A stretch of DNA of 64,000 nt from Nitrospira sp. (GTDB lineage Bacteria; Nitrospirota; Nitrospiria; Nitrospirales; Nitrospiraceae): NCBI GenBank assembly GCA_030123605.1, contig CP126123.1:1426001-1490000 (forward strand), read 5' to 3'. Within the stretch, counting starts at the first letter, position 1. Each line of letters starts with the position of its first letter. The position numbers and the translations under genes are program-made. The notes beneath the pieces are model-generated. The model made no database searches. It saw only the letters and a program-made list of their open reading frames with translations, and was not told the origin of the DNA. Positions 9,858 to 18,646 of the stretch are shown one piece after another.

Positions 9858-11216
9858 ATGAAGTCGACACTCAGATGGATCTCGCTGCCGCTCTATACGC
9901 AAGTGCTCATCGCCGTGATCTGCGGCGCGCTGCTGGGAGCCATCTTCGGTCAGGAGCCCTACCTCGGCGGGCTGCGTAACGACCAACTGGGCAAACTCGG
10001 CCTGTTCGTCGTCACGCTGCTCAAGACGCTCGCCGTCCCGCTCATCTTCTTCGCCATCCTCGACGCGCTCATCCGTACCAGCCTGCCGCTGCGTCAGGGA
10101 GGCAAGCTGCTGCTGATCTGCCTCGTCAACGTCTCCGTCGCCATGATGATCGGTCTGGCCATCATGAACAGCTGGCAGCCTGGCCTGACCTGGACCGGCC
10201 ATGTCGACGAATTGCTCAACCTGGTGCCGGACACCAAACCCTCGGCGGCAGCGCTGGAAAAGGTGCGGGCCGGAGCACAGAGCCCGATCGAATACCTCGC
10301 GTCCTATATTCCCCGCACGATCATGGAGCCGTTTTCCAGCAACAACATCATCGGAGTCGTTCTCCTCGCGCTGATACTGGGCGCGACCCTGCGGTTGGTG
10401 CGGAACAAGACCCATCGCTCCGGCGGAGCGCTCGCGCTTCTCGCGCAGGCGATTGAATGGATCTATGCGTGGTTGGTGCAGCTACTCGAATGGATCATCC
10501 TCGTGGTGCCGCTCGCCGTCTTCGGCGTCGTCGCGCAGATCGTGGGCAAGGCAGGCATCGGCGTCTTCTCCGTGGTCTGGATTTTTCTCGCCGCCATGCT
10601 CCTGGGACTGTCCGTCCACGGACTCGTCTACTATCCGCTCGTGGCCTGGCTGGTGGGAAAGAAGCCACCGAAGGTGTATCTCGGGCGAGGGGCCGACGCG
10701 ATCATGACCGCCCTGTCGTGCAACAGCAGTCTCGCGACGGTCCCGGTCACGCTTCGCTGTCTGGAACGCATGCAGGTCTCACTTCAATCGTCGCGGCTTG
10801 CCGCTTGCGTCGGCACGAACCTCAACAACGACGGCATCACCCTTTACGAAGCAATGGCCGCGCTCTTTCTCGCCCAGGCGTTGGGCTTCGACCTGCCGAT
10901 GGCCAATCAGGTGCTGATCGTCGTCGCCTCGATCATCGCAGGGGCCGGCGTGGCCGGCATTCCGGAGGCCGGACTCATCATCCTGCCGCTCGTGCTGGCC
11001 GCCGCCGGCCTGCCGGACCACGTCATCATCGCCGCCATTCCCCTCATCATGACGGTGGATTGGATCATCGCCAGGGCGCGCTCGGCGGTAAACGTCCTGA
11101 GCGACATGTTGGTCGCCATCCTGTTGGATGTCGGGCACGCTACGCCCGACACTGAAACGGACGCGATTCCATGTCCATCCGACTCCACCCACCCTACCGA
11201 ACCGCAGACATCCTGA
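9858..11216 (+). CDS. Dicarboxylate/amino-acid:cation symporter (DAACS/SDF family)
   Basis: A 452-residue inner-membrane transporter of the glutamate/dicarboxylate symporter family. It has multiple hydrophobic helices and the two re-entrant hairpin regions: the serine-rich CNSSLATVP (canonical SSAATLP) and the unwound TM7 motif NLNNDGI (canonical NMDGT), plus GAGVAGIPEAG. These changes suggest a substrate different from ordinary glutamate or succinate carriers. It follows the PEP-mutase gene by 42 bases, so it may move a phosphonate precursor or related acid, which is inference. Confidence 0.85.
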   Translation: MKSTLRWISLPLYTQVLIAVICGALLGAIFGQEPYLGGLRNDQLGKLGLFVVTLLKTLAVPLIFFAILDALIRTSLPLRQGGKLLLICLVNVSVAMMIGLAIMNSWQPGLTWTGHVDELLNLVPDTKPSAAALEKVRAGAQSPIEYLASYIPRTIMEPFSSNNIIGVVLLALILGATLRLVRNKTHRSGGALALLAQAIEWIYAWLVQLLEWIILVVPLAVFGVVAQIVGKAGIGVFSVVWIFLAAMLLGLSVHGLVYYPLVAWLVGKKPPKVYLGRGADAIMTALSCNSSLATVPVTLRCLERMQVSLQSSRLAACVGTNLNNDGITLYEAMAALFLAQALGFDLPMANQVLIVVASIIAGAGVAGIPEAGLIILPLVLAAAGLPDHVIIAAIPLIMTVDWIIARARSAVNVLSDMLVAILLDVGHATPDTETDAIPCPSDSTHPTEPQTS

Positions 11217-11772
11217 ACAGCGGCCGGTTTCATCGGTCGTGAGGTACGTTCTTATCTTCAGCACAGGAGCGCCGGCCGACTGTATGTCACCTGTGACGAA
11301 TGACCCTGTCACTGGCCGGATCGTTGTGGACTGAAGGGCTGAATGGACACTCACTTTGTCTGGTTTCGAGACGAGGGCAAGACACCGCGTCATCAGATCC
11401 TATTCGGGTGCTCGGCACGTTGCTCCCCGCGCTCAGGCCTCAGTACGTCGCACCACCATTTTGTGGAGCACTCAGTAACACCTTTCCCCCGACATGTGAT
11501 TTTTCGTAAGGAAACGGGGACTCTTCGGCGGCGCCACGGTCCTTGTCCTCCAGCACCGCGAAAGTGGTTGCATGAACATGCTCCATCATTTATTCGGTCA
11601 CCGTTTCGAACTGCGGCAGACACATGAAAGCATTTCGCGCAAGCCAGCGGGAGTTTCATGGTCCCGGTCAATCAGGATTGTGTGGAGATCGGGCATGGTG
11701 CCGGCCGGGCCATCTCAGTGACGGCCCGGGAGCGTGCCAATCACAGCATAGACGGTCGTTCAGTGCTCGAAC
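11217..11772. other. Gap of 556 bases with no supported gene
   Basis: No frame here shows a recognisable domain. A frame beginning at about ATG 11659 has GGGAG before it and codes a short arginine-rich peptide, but it runs into the convergent protease gene and is not supported. A GC-rich hairpin (CCGGGCC at 11705-11711 with GGCCCGG at 11723-11729) lies past the end of the protease gene. It lacks a T-run. Confidence 0.4.
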
Positions 11773-13084
11773 TTATTTCGTCGCCTGGTAGACGGGCAAG
11801 AACCGGCCAGGGCCACCCTTCTTCAGTATGAAGATGATGCCCTCCCCGGGCCGATAGAAGACCAGGTGATCCAACTTGCCGGTTCCGGCATAGTCGAACG
11901 CAAATGCCCGGTCGTCCGGGGAGGACAGGTCATAGCCACCGATACCGGAATGGCTCTCCAACGCGGGCGGAAAACGGCCGGCAAGATCCTTCTTCAGGAT
12001 GAAGATGATGCCCGTGCCCGGCCGATAGAAGACCAGGTGATCCAACTTGCCCGTACCGGCATAATCAAAGGCGAATGCCTGGTCGGCTGAGGAAGACAGA
12101 TCATAGCCGCCGATCCCTTCAATGGCCATGCTGATGTTCAACTGTTCCAGGACAGTGTGAATGGGGGTGGCTGCGCCTCCGGATTCCGAGGCGGTCGCAA
12201 ACAATAATGCAACGACCTGGCCGGCGTCATTGACGATGACTGATCCCGAGTCCCCTTGAGCGGCAAACTGAGGGTTGCGCTTGGTATCAGGGTAGATTTC
12301 AACCTGGTCCGTGAATGTGACCCAGCCCACGCCGTGGCCGTAGTGGACTTTTGTCGTAAAATCCACACCATGAATGGTGCCGTAGGTCAATCCTGTGGTG
12401 CGTCCTCGTTTGCGAACCGCCATGCCGAGTTCCGGAGCCGCGGTTCCGGCAATGGTGCCAACGTCCTGCACCCCACAGGTATACTTCGTGAGGTTGTCGA
12501 GACGAGCGACAGCCGCATCCACCTTGGAATCTAAGGTGCCTCGCGTAATGCTCGCGATCTGGATACCGAAGGGCGCCGGCTGTGTGACTCGTTTGGCCGC
12601 ATCCCCCCATTGATGCCATCCCTCGTTCACGCAGAGCACATGATAGTTGCTCAGGAGCATTCGTTCCTGGGAGCTCTTGTCGATGACAATGGCCCCGAGC
12701 GTGCCGGACGAAAACTCCCCATCCACCATTCGAAATGGATCGATATCGATCCCGCCGAGTATCGTGTTGCAGTAACCGTTGTCCGCCGCCGGCTCAAACC
12801 GATTTTGGAGGATGTCCGTCTTCACGCCTTGTATCGTGTCAGGAATTTTCTGATCAGCCGGAACATCCTTTTTTTCCTGCCACATGGATACGAATGACGA
12901 TGTCATCGGTTTTCTGTCCGCCCACATACTTGTAATCGACATCCACGCCGGTGACGCCGGGCCTGTTCAGCAGATCCTCCTCAACGGCCTTCTTGATTCG
13001 CCTTATATGCTCCATATCTTCCGGCATCTGGTCTCTTAAGGATGGGCTTGAGGTTGTCGCAATCTGATACGTATCGATACTCAC
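11773..13084 (-). pseudogene. Trypsin-like serine protease with duplicated C-terminal module, frameshifted
   Basis: Two overlapping frames make one protein. The first (from GTG 13084, or ATG 13015 after GGAAG) gives a domain ending VIRIHVAGKK; the second continues with KKDVPADQKIPDTIQG. They meet at a run of seven A (minus strand, near 12877-12883), and a one-base loss would join them. The protease part has a plausible catalytic triad: His in LSNYHVL, Asp in VDAAV, Ser in GDSGS (101, 142, 232 of the second frame). No signal peptide is seen. It may be a pseudogene, a sequencing error, or a gene expressed by slippage. Its role is unknown. Confidence 0.75.
11776..12114 (-). repeat. Two tandem 57-residue modules at the protease C-terminus
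   Basis: Copy 1 is at 11944-12114 and copy 2 at 11776-11943. Both share IGGYDLSS, AFAFDYAGTGKLDHLVFYRPG and GIIFILKK with few changes, and are also close at the DNA level. The pattern resembles FG-GAP/VCBS-type beta-propeller blades, suggesting a binding module. The near identity points to recent duplication. Confidence 0.8.
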
Positions 13085-13404
13085 AATGAGAATGGGTCAT
13101 TGCGTGGCGAGTGGTTTTGCCGCAAATACGTAGAAAAATCAATTCTGGAACGGAGGCAATCTGTCAGGCTGGCGTTGAACGACGGATTATCCTTGCTGAC
13201 GGTGAAGCGACGGGATAGGTCGGACATTGATCAGTGAAAGGGAATCGAATCGTTCGATCCGGATTACCCCCTCTGGCAGTGGGAGGAACAGGCGAGGATA
13301 GCGAAGGGCCCGTGAAGCGCCTCCTTAGGCACTCACCGGTTTCCGCACCAAGCGCAGCCATCCCTTCAGGAAAAACCATCCGGTTCTAGCGGACCATCCG
13401 TATT
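13085..13404. other. Intergenic stretch between divergent genes
   Basis: About 380 bases separate the protease gene from the hydrolase gene. No gene-like frame with a ribosome-binding site was found. The right edge holds the hydrolase promoter, listed separately. Confidence 0.4.
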
Positions 13405-13433
13405 TTGACAGCGCTTTCCGCTTGATCTATCCT
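13405..13433 (+). promoter_or_regulatory. Sigma-70-type promoter of the hydrolase gene pair
   Basis: TTGACA (13405-13410) and TATCCT (13428-13433) with exactly 17 bases between them, 31 bases before the ATG at 13465. The -35 is a perfect match. Confidence 0.65.
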
Positions 13434-13464
13434 TGCCACATCATCAGAGCCGGCATATCCAGTC

Positions 13465-14211
13465 ATGCGGACACTACTTCCCCGTAATGACGCAGCCTGG
13501 GCTCTCCTCAGGCGGACCGATCAGGCCAATAAGAAACTGGCTCTGTTCATCCATGGCTTCAAAGGGAATTACCTCACCACGTGGGGGACCCTCCCTGATC
13601 TCTTTGAAAAAGAAGCCGACGAGGACAAGGATTTTGCCGACTGGGATTTTCTCTTCCTGGGGTATGACACGACGGCCATTCAGACCTACCTTGATATCTC
13701 CAAACTGATTATCACCGAGTGGAACAAGGCCGCAACCGGCCAGCGCCCCTACAAACAACGCTATGAGAAGCTCGCTCTCTTCGGGCATTCACTGGGCACA
13801 CTCGGTATCCGCCAATTGCTCTGCGCCTGGTCGGAACAGCCGTCTACCATGCATTGCTGCATCCACAGCATCACGCTGTTCGGCAGTCCGCTGAACGGCA
13901 GTCCTCTCGCCTCGTGGCTCGGCTGGTCCGGTGGACCCATTGGGGATGCGCTGAAGCCGAAAAATCCCCAGCTCCGGATGTTGAAGTCTTGGTCCGCAAG
14001 CGCCTATGCCCGCCAACAATGGCCCCCGATCCGGCTCATTCTCGGGCTTGACGACCAAGTGGTGGGCCACGAGTACGACGAATTGATTCAGTGGGACGGC
14101 GACGAGAAGCCGTCCGTCATCACGAATTTCGACCACAGCACCATGGTGAAACCGGCGACCTGGCAATCGGCCGTCGTGGATTATGTCGGCCAGGGATTGC
14201 GAGCAAGATAG
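13465..14211 (+). CDS. Alpha/beta-hydrolase, lipase/PGAP1-like
   Basis: A 248-residue alpha/beta hydrolase. The oxyanion segment LFIHGFKGN is near residues 27-35, and the nucleophile elbow GHSLG near 110-114. A late LGLDDQVVG could hold the acid and NFDHSTM the catalytic His. The pattern resembles serine esterases of the DUF676/PGAP1 group. No signal peptide is visible. The next gene starts 3 bases after its stop, so the two form a unit. Substrate unknown. Confidence 0.75.
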   Translation: MRTLLPRNDAAWALLRRTDQANKKLALFIHGFKGNYLTTWGTLPDLFEKEADEDKDFADWDFLFLGYDTTAIQTYLDISKLIITEWNKAATGQRPYKQRYEKLALFGHSLGTLGIRQLLCAWSEQPSTMHCCIHSITLFGSPLNGSPLASWLGWSGGPIGDALKPKNPQLRMLKSWSASAYARQQWPPIRLILGLDDQVVGHEYDELIQWDGDEKPSVITNFDHSTMVKPATWQSAVVDYVGQGLRAR

Positions 14212-14213
14212 CC

Positions 14214-15227
14214 GTGTCCCAAGAACAAGAATCGGAAGACAGCGCTCGGTACGTCAGCCTGGGCAAGGGACCCTGGCGGGAGAAGGGTGATTATGCGCGG
14301 GCGGCCTTGAAGCCGCCGCCGCAAATCCGTTCTCTGATCGATAAGGGGGAAGCCATCGACTTGCGCACCCTTGCACCATCCTTTGAAACACAGCACCCCG
14401 CCGACGATAGGAAGCTTCAGCAGATCTTGCGATGGCATGGAGGCAGCAACAAAGTCACCGACCCTGACGAAATTGCCATCCGAGATTCCTTGGACTATGC
14501 GCTTGCGCACCTCATGCTCCTGGAGCTGGCAGTAGAAACCGGTTATCTGCCGCTGGAGCTGATCAGGGACGACGCGCGCCGGGAGCTGTCGTTGCTGCTT
14601 TGGTCGACCGCCGCTCAACAGTTCATCTGCTATTACGACTATGTCACCATCGAATATTTGGCCCGCCGGGTGGGTATCAAAGGGGTTCGAACCGTGGATC
14701 CGCCGCCGGTCAATCGCGAAGCGAGCACGAGGTTCGCAATCTTCCTGGCCCAATTCTCCGACTGGGTGGAAGACAAGGCGCTCCGCTCGTGGTTAGAATT
14801 TCTCGACGACTATGTGGCGTATGAAGGAGAGCAGTCGGCCTTTCGCTCGTATCTGCTGGGGGAAGTCACGAACCGCTCTGAGCGATTCAGCCAGTTGCTC
14901 TATGGCATCCAGAGATTCTTGCTCAGCCTCTCGAACCTGTTCTGTGTCCTGAAACCATCCGAGCGAGCCAGATTCGGACTCTTTTATTCCTATTGGATGG
15001 CGAAGTTCTTCGGCTATGTGCTGGAGGAAGACGGCTACAGGCAGGCGACGCAGCAATCCTGGGCCGACATCATTCGGAAGCATCCGGAACCGTTACTGCC
15101 GCCTACCTCGAACGACGAAGCCCGCACCGCTATGCGCGAGCTGCTCATCCAGCAGATCGCCACGATCCAGGAGGCGTGGAAAGTCACCAGTGAGCTTGTC
15201 GCCGCTTCGTCAGCATCGAAGGCGTGA
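14214..15227 (+). CDS. Uncharacterised protein paired with the hydrolase
   Basis: I do not recognise this 337-residue protein. GTG 14214 is chosen as start because it lies 3 bases after the hydrolase stop; the same frame reaches back to 14091 but that part overlaps the hydrolase. It is rich in helices, with many Leu, Tyr and Phe (for example SYWMAKFFGYVLEEDGY), and has no signal peptide or membrane segment. It looks like a soluble alpha-helical partner. The tight spacing suggests that it and the hydrolase act together. Confidence 0.7.
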   Translation: MSQEQESEDSARYVSLGKGPWREKGDYARAALKPPPQIRSLIDKGEAIDLRTLAPSFETQHPADDRKLQQILRWHGGSNKVTDPDEIAIRDSLDYALAHLMLLELAVETGYLPLELIRDDARRELSLLLWSTAAQQFICYYDYVTIEYLARRVGIKGVRTVDPPPVNREASTRFAIFLAQFSDWVEDKALRSWLEFLDDYVAYEGEQSAFRSYLLGEVTNRSERFSQLLYGIQRFLLSLSNLFCVLKPSERARFGLFYSYWMAKFFGYVLEEDGYRQATQQSWADIIRKHPEPLLPPTSNDEARTAMRELLIQQIATIQEAWKVTSELVAASSASKA

Positions 15228-15423
15228 TCGAACGCTCAGCAACAGACTGCGCCGCCTCCACATTCTGCCACTCAAGACTCACCCGTTTCATGTCCATCCG
15301 CCCCCGGTTCGAACAATGCAAGTGACGTCTCACGTGTCACCTTTCACGCCCCGTTGTGACCCCGGATGTCACGGCCATAGAGTAGGCTGTCGGCAGAAGT
15401 GAACAGGCGGAAGGGAGGCCATC

Positions 15424-15783
15424 ATGCGAAACGCCGCGTTGATCGGAGCATTCCTGCTGGTGGCGACGACTGGGACCGGCTGGGCGGAGCCGGGGTTCAA
15501 CGAGAAGTACCAGCGCGACTTCAATATCTTTAATCCCACCAACCAGTACCAGCCCACCAATCCCCTCAATCCCATCAATGCCTACGATCCGGCGAACCCG
15601 TTTAATCCGATCAACCGGTACGATCCTGGCAACCCGGCCAATCCGATCAACCAGTTCAATCTCAACAATCCGTTCAATCCCGTGAATCGCTCTAACCCGG
15701 AAAATCCGTTGAACCCGATCAATACATTCAATCCCACTGTGCCGTTCGTGCCGCTGGGGGAAGGGGCGAGGCAGAAACGATGA
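15424..15783 (+). CDS. Small secreted protein of Asn-Pro 12-residue repeats
   Basis: A 119-residue protein. Residues 1-21 (ending GTGWA) are a signal peptide with a likely cut before EPGF. Residues 46-105 are five tandem 12-mers of the form NPxNPINxxxPx. The tail VPLGEGARQKR is basic. GGGAGG sits just before the ATG, so translation is well supported. The regular Asn-Pro spacing suggests an extended or solenoid-like rod outside the cytoplasm. No known family is recognised, and the flanking genes give no function. Confidence 0.75.
   Translation: MRNAALIGAFLLVATTGTGWAEPGFNEKYQRDFNIFNPTNQYQPTNPLNPINAYDPANPFNPINRYDPGNPANPINQFNLNNPFNPVNRSNPENPLNPINTFNPTVPFVPLGEGARQKR
15559..15738 (+). repeat. Five in-frame 36-bp tandem repeats
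   Basis: Each 36-bp unit codes one 12-residue Asn-Pro block, for example NPFNPINRYDPG. The units differ by substitutions but keep period and frame, which shows selection on the protein. Confidence 0.85.
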
Positions 15784-15977
15784 GGAGGGACAAGGCGTAC
15801 ACTGAGGGCCTCGGTAAAGGAAATGGCGGGAACGAGAGGCAGGGTCAAAAGTGGTGATTTCCTGAGGGGAACGCGTTATTCTCCTGCGCGAATTCTGCCA
15901 GGTATTGGAAACCGACCGCCAAGCAGCCACAAGCGAGGGCACACACGATATGAACAGTACGGAAAGCGCGTCCCTTC

Positions 15978-17432
15978 ATGTTTGAACAAGCCTTCAAAAA
16001 TATCGACGACGTGCTTCGGAAAGAGGCCGGTTGCACCACCGAGCTGGATTACACAGAGCAGACCTCTTGGTTGTTGTTCCTGAAATACCTCGACGGGCTG
16101 GAGCAGGACAAAGCGGATGAGGCCAAGCTCGAAGGCAAGCGCTACAGTTTTATCCTGGACAAGCCCTACCGTTGGGAAAGCTGGGCCGCGCCGAAAGGCA
16201 ACGACGGCCGGATCGACCACAACAAGGCGGCGACCGGCAGCGACCTTACCGAATTTGTGAACGGCAAGCTGTTCCCTTACCTGCACAACTTCAAGCAGAA
16301 GGCCGGCGGGTCGAACACCATCGAGTACAAGATCGGCGAAATCTTCGGCGAGATCAAAAACAAGATCCAGAGCGGCTACAACCTGCGCGAGATCATCGAC
16401 CACATCGACGAGCTGCGCTTTCGCTCGCAGAAGGAAAAGCACGAACTTTCCCATCTCTACGAAGCCAAGATCCGCAACATGGGCAACGCGGGGCGCAACG
16501 GCGGCGAGTACTACACCCCACGTCCGCTCATCCGGGCGATGGTGCAGGTGGTCAAGCCCACGATCGGCGAGCGCATCTATGATGGCGCCTGCGGGTCGGC
16601 CGGATTCTTGTGCGAGTCGTTCGACTACCTGAAAGCTCAACGCCACCTCACGACCAAAGACCTCACCACCCTCCAGACCCGCACCTTCTACGGCAAGGAA
16701 AAGAAGTCGCTCGCCTACGTCATCGCGATCATGAACATGATCCTGCACGGTATCGAGGCCCCGAACATCATTCACACCAACACGCTCACGGAAAACCTCG
16801 CCGACATTCAGGAGAAAGACCGCTACGACGTGGTGCTGGCTAATCCACCGTTCGGTGGGAAGGAGCGCAAGGAAGTACAACAGAACTTCCCCATCCGCAC
16901 CGGCGAAACGGCCTTTCTCTTCCTGCAACACTTCATCAAGAGTTTGAAGGCGGGCGGCCGTACCGGCGTGGTCATCAAGAACACCTTTCTCTCCAATACC
17001 GACAATGCGTCCGTCAGCCTGCGCAAACTGTTGCTGGAAAGCTGCAACCTGCACACGGTACTCGACTGTCCTGGCGGCACGTTCCAAGGCGCGGGCGTGA
17101 AAACGGTCGTCTTGTTCTTCGTGAAGGGCGCGCCGACCAGAAAAGTCTGGTACTACCAACTCGACCCTGGCCGCAGCCTCGGCAAGACCAACCCGCTCAA
17201 CGATGATGACTTGAAAGAGTTCATGACGTTGCAAAAGACCCTTGCCGACTCGCCCAAAAGCTGGAGCGTGGATGCGAAGGACGTTGACCAGAAGATCTTC
17301 GATCTCTCGGTCAAGAATCCGAACGGAGGCGTAACGGTGACGCACCGCAGCCCGCAGGAAATCATGGCCGAGATCGCCGCGCTGGACGCGGAGAGTGAGA
17401 AAGCGCTGCACAAGATCAAGACGCTGCTATGA
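15978..17432 (+). CDS. hsdM: Type I restriction-modification methyltransferase HsdM
   Basis: A 484-residue N6-adenine methyltransferase that pairs with HsdS to methylate the recognition site and protect host DNA. The N-terminal HsdM helical domain (residues 1-130) is followed by the SAM-binding DGACGSAGFL (about 203-212) and catalytic NPPF (about 288-291). Length is normal. It overlaps hsdS by 4 bases (ATGA), so the two are translationally coupled. Together with the downstream hsdR it forms a complete type I system. Confidence 0.95.
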   Translation: MFEQAFKNIDDVLRKEAGCTTELDYTEQTSWLLFLKYLDGLEQDKADEAKLEGKRYSFILDKPYRWESWAAPKGNDGRIDHNKAATGSDLTEFVNGKLFPYLHNFKQKAGGSNTIEYKIGEIFGEIKNKIQSGYNLREIIDHIDELRFRSQKEKHELSHLYEAKIRNMGNAGRNGGEYYTPRPLIRAMVQVVKPTIGERIYDGACGSAGFLCESFDYLKAQRHLTTKDLTTLQTRTFYGKEKKSLAYVIAIMNMILHGIEAPNIIHTNTLTENLADIQEKDRYDVVLANPPFGGKERKEVQQNFPIRTGETAFLFLQHFIKSLKAGGRTGVVIKNTFLSNTDNASVSLRKLLLESCNLHTVLDCPGGTFQGAGVKTVVLFFVKGAPTRKVWYYQLDPGRSLGKTNPLNDDDLKEFMTLQKTLADSPKSWSVDAKDVDQKIFDLSVKNPNGGVTVTHRSPQEIMAEIAALDAESEKALHKIKTLL

Positions 17433-18643
17433 AAGCCGGGTGGAAGCAACAGAAGCTTGGAGAAGTCTGCGATTTCCTTAATAGGGGGATCTCACCAAAA
17501 TACGTCGCCGATGGCGGAGTGTGCGTGCTCAACCAGAAATGCGTCCGTGATCATAAGGTCAACTTTGATCTATCCAGACGACACAGTATTAAAGATAAAG
17601 CTATCTCCTCGGAACGTTTCGTTCGTCTTGGCGATGTGCTGGTAAATTCAACTGGCACCGGAACGCTTGGTCGTGTTGCGCAAATTCGGAAGGAGCCGGA
17701 TGAGCCGACCACCGTCGATTCGCATGTGACGATTGTTCGTCCAAGGTCCAACATGTTCCATTTGGATTTCTTTGGTTACATGCTCGTTGTGATCGAAGAC
17801 GCAATCAAAGAAGCCGGTGAAGGATGCGGAGGTCAAACAGAACTTGCGCGTTCGGTCCTTGCTGACCGGTTTTCAGTCAACTACCCAACTGGAATTTCCG
17901 AGCAGAAAAGAATCGTCCGCGTCCTCGACGACGTATCCGACGGCATCGCCCGCGCCACAGCCAACGCCGAACAGAACCTCTGCAACGCCCGCGCCCTCTT
18001 CGAAAGCCACTTGGAATCGGTCTTCTCTCAGCGCGGAAAGGGGTGGGTGGAGACAACTCTAAGTGAGGCGACAGGCGGAGTCTTTACTGGCCCATTCGGT
18101 TCTCTACTCCATAAGAGCGACTATATCGAAAATGGCATTCCCCTGGTGAACCCAGCCCACATCACAGAGACTGGAATTGAGTCTGACCCTCGCAAGACAG
18201 TGTCCACCGGAACTGCTCGGCAACTTTCGAATTACATCCTGCGCACGGGAGATATTGTCATTGGGCGTCGAGGTGAAATGGGACGCTGCGCATTGGTGAC
18301 CAATGCTGAGGATGGTTGGTTGTGCGGAACAGGGAGCTTCTTCATCAAACCTTCAAGCCGATGCGAACCCCGTTACCTTGTCAGATTTCTTCGGTCAGAC
18401 AGTTGCAAAAGGAGGCTGGAGAAATTTGCAGGCGGGGCAGTAATGCCCAATTTGAGCAACGCTGATTTAGGGAGGTTGCGTTTCCATTTGCCGCCCATTG
18501 ATCGTCAGAAGGCGGCTGTGCAAGGAATTGACACACTTCACGCGGAGACCCAACGCCTCGAATCCATCTACCAGCAAAAGCTCGCCGCGCTGGACGAGTT
18601 GAAGAAGTCGCTGCTGCACCAGGCCTTCAGCGGAAAACTCTAA
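17429..18643 (+). CDS. hsdS: Type I restriction system specificity subunit HsdS
   Basis: A 404-residue DNA-recognition subunit with two target recognition domains (residues about 1-155 and 205-355), each followed by a helical spacer (SEQKRIVRVLDDV; PPIDRQKAAVQ). The C-terminal helix ends KKSLLHQAFSGKL, typical of HsdS. The first recognition domain has a more AT-rich base use than hsdM, as expected for a swapped domain. The bipartite target cannot be predicted from sequence alone. Confidence 0.93.
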   Translation: MKAGWKQQKLGEVCDFLNRGISPKYVADGGVCVLNQKCVRDHKVNFDLSRRHSIKDKAISSERFVRLGDVLVNSTGTGTLGRVAQIRKEPDEPTTVDSHVTIVRPRSNMFHLDFFGYMLVVIEDAIKEAGEGCGGQTELARSVLADRFSVNYPTGISEQKRIVRVLDDVSDGIARATANAEQNLCNARALFESHLESVFSQRGKGWVETTLSEATGGVFTGPFGSLLHKSDYIENGIPLVNPAHITETGIESDPRKTVSTGTARQLSNYILRTGDIVIGRRGEMGRCALVTNAEDGWLCGTGSFFIKPSSRCEPRYLVRFLRSDSCKRRLEKFAGGAVMPNLSNADLGRLRFHLPPIDRQKAAVQGIDTLHAETQRLESIYQQKLAALDELKKSLLHQAFSGKL

Positions 18644-18646
18644 GCA

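Noticed and set aside
11705..11729. Terminator after the protease gene
   Set aside because: The GC-rich hairpin is there, but no T-run follows on either strand.
12860..12890. Programmed -1 ribosomal frameshift at A-AAA-AAG in the protease gene
   Set aside because: Joining the two frames needs a +1 shift or loss of one base; a -1 slip leads to the wrong frame.
15559..15738. Regular 36-bp repeats that could be a CRISPR array
   Set aside because: The repeats are contiguous without spacers, in frame with a signal-peptide protein, and vary at codon level.
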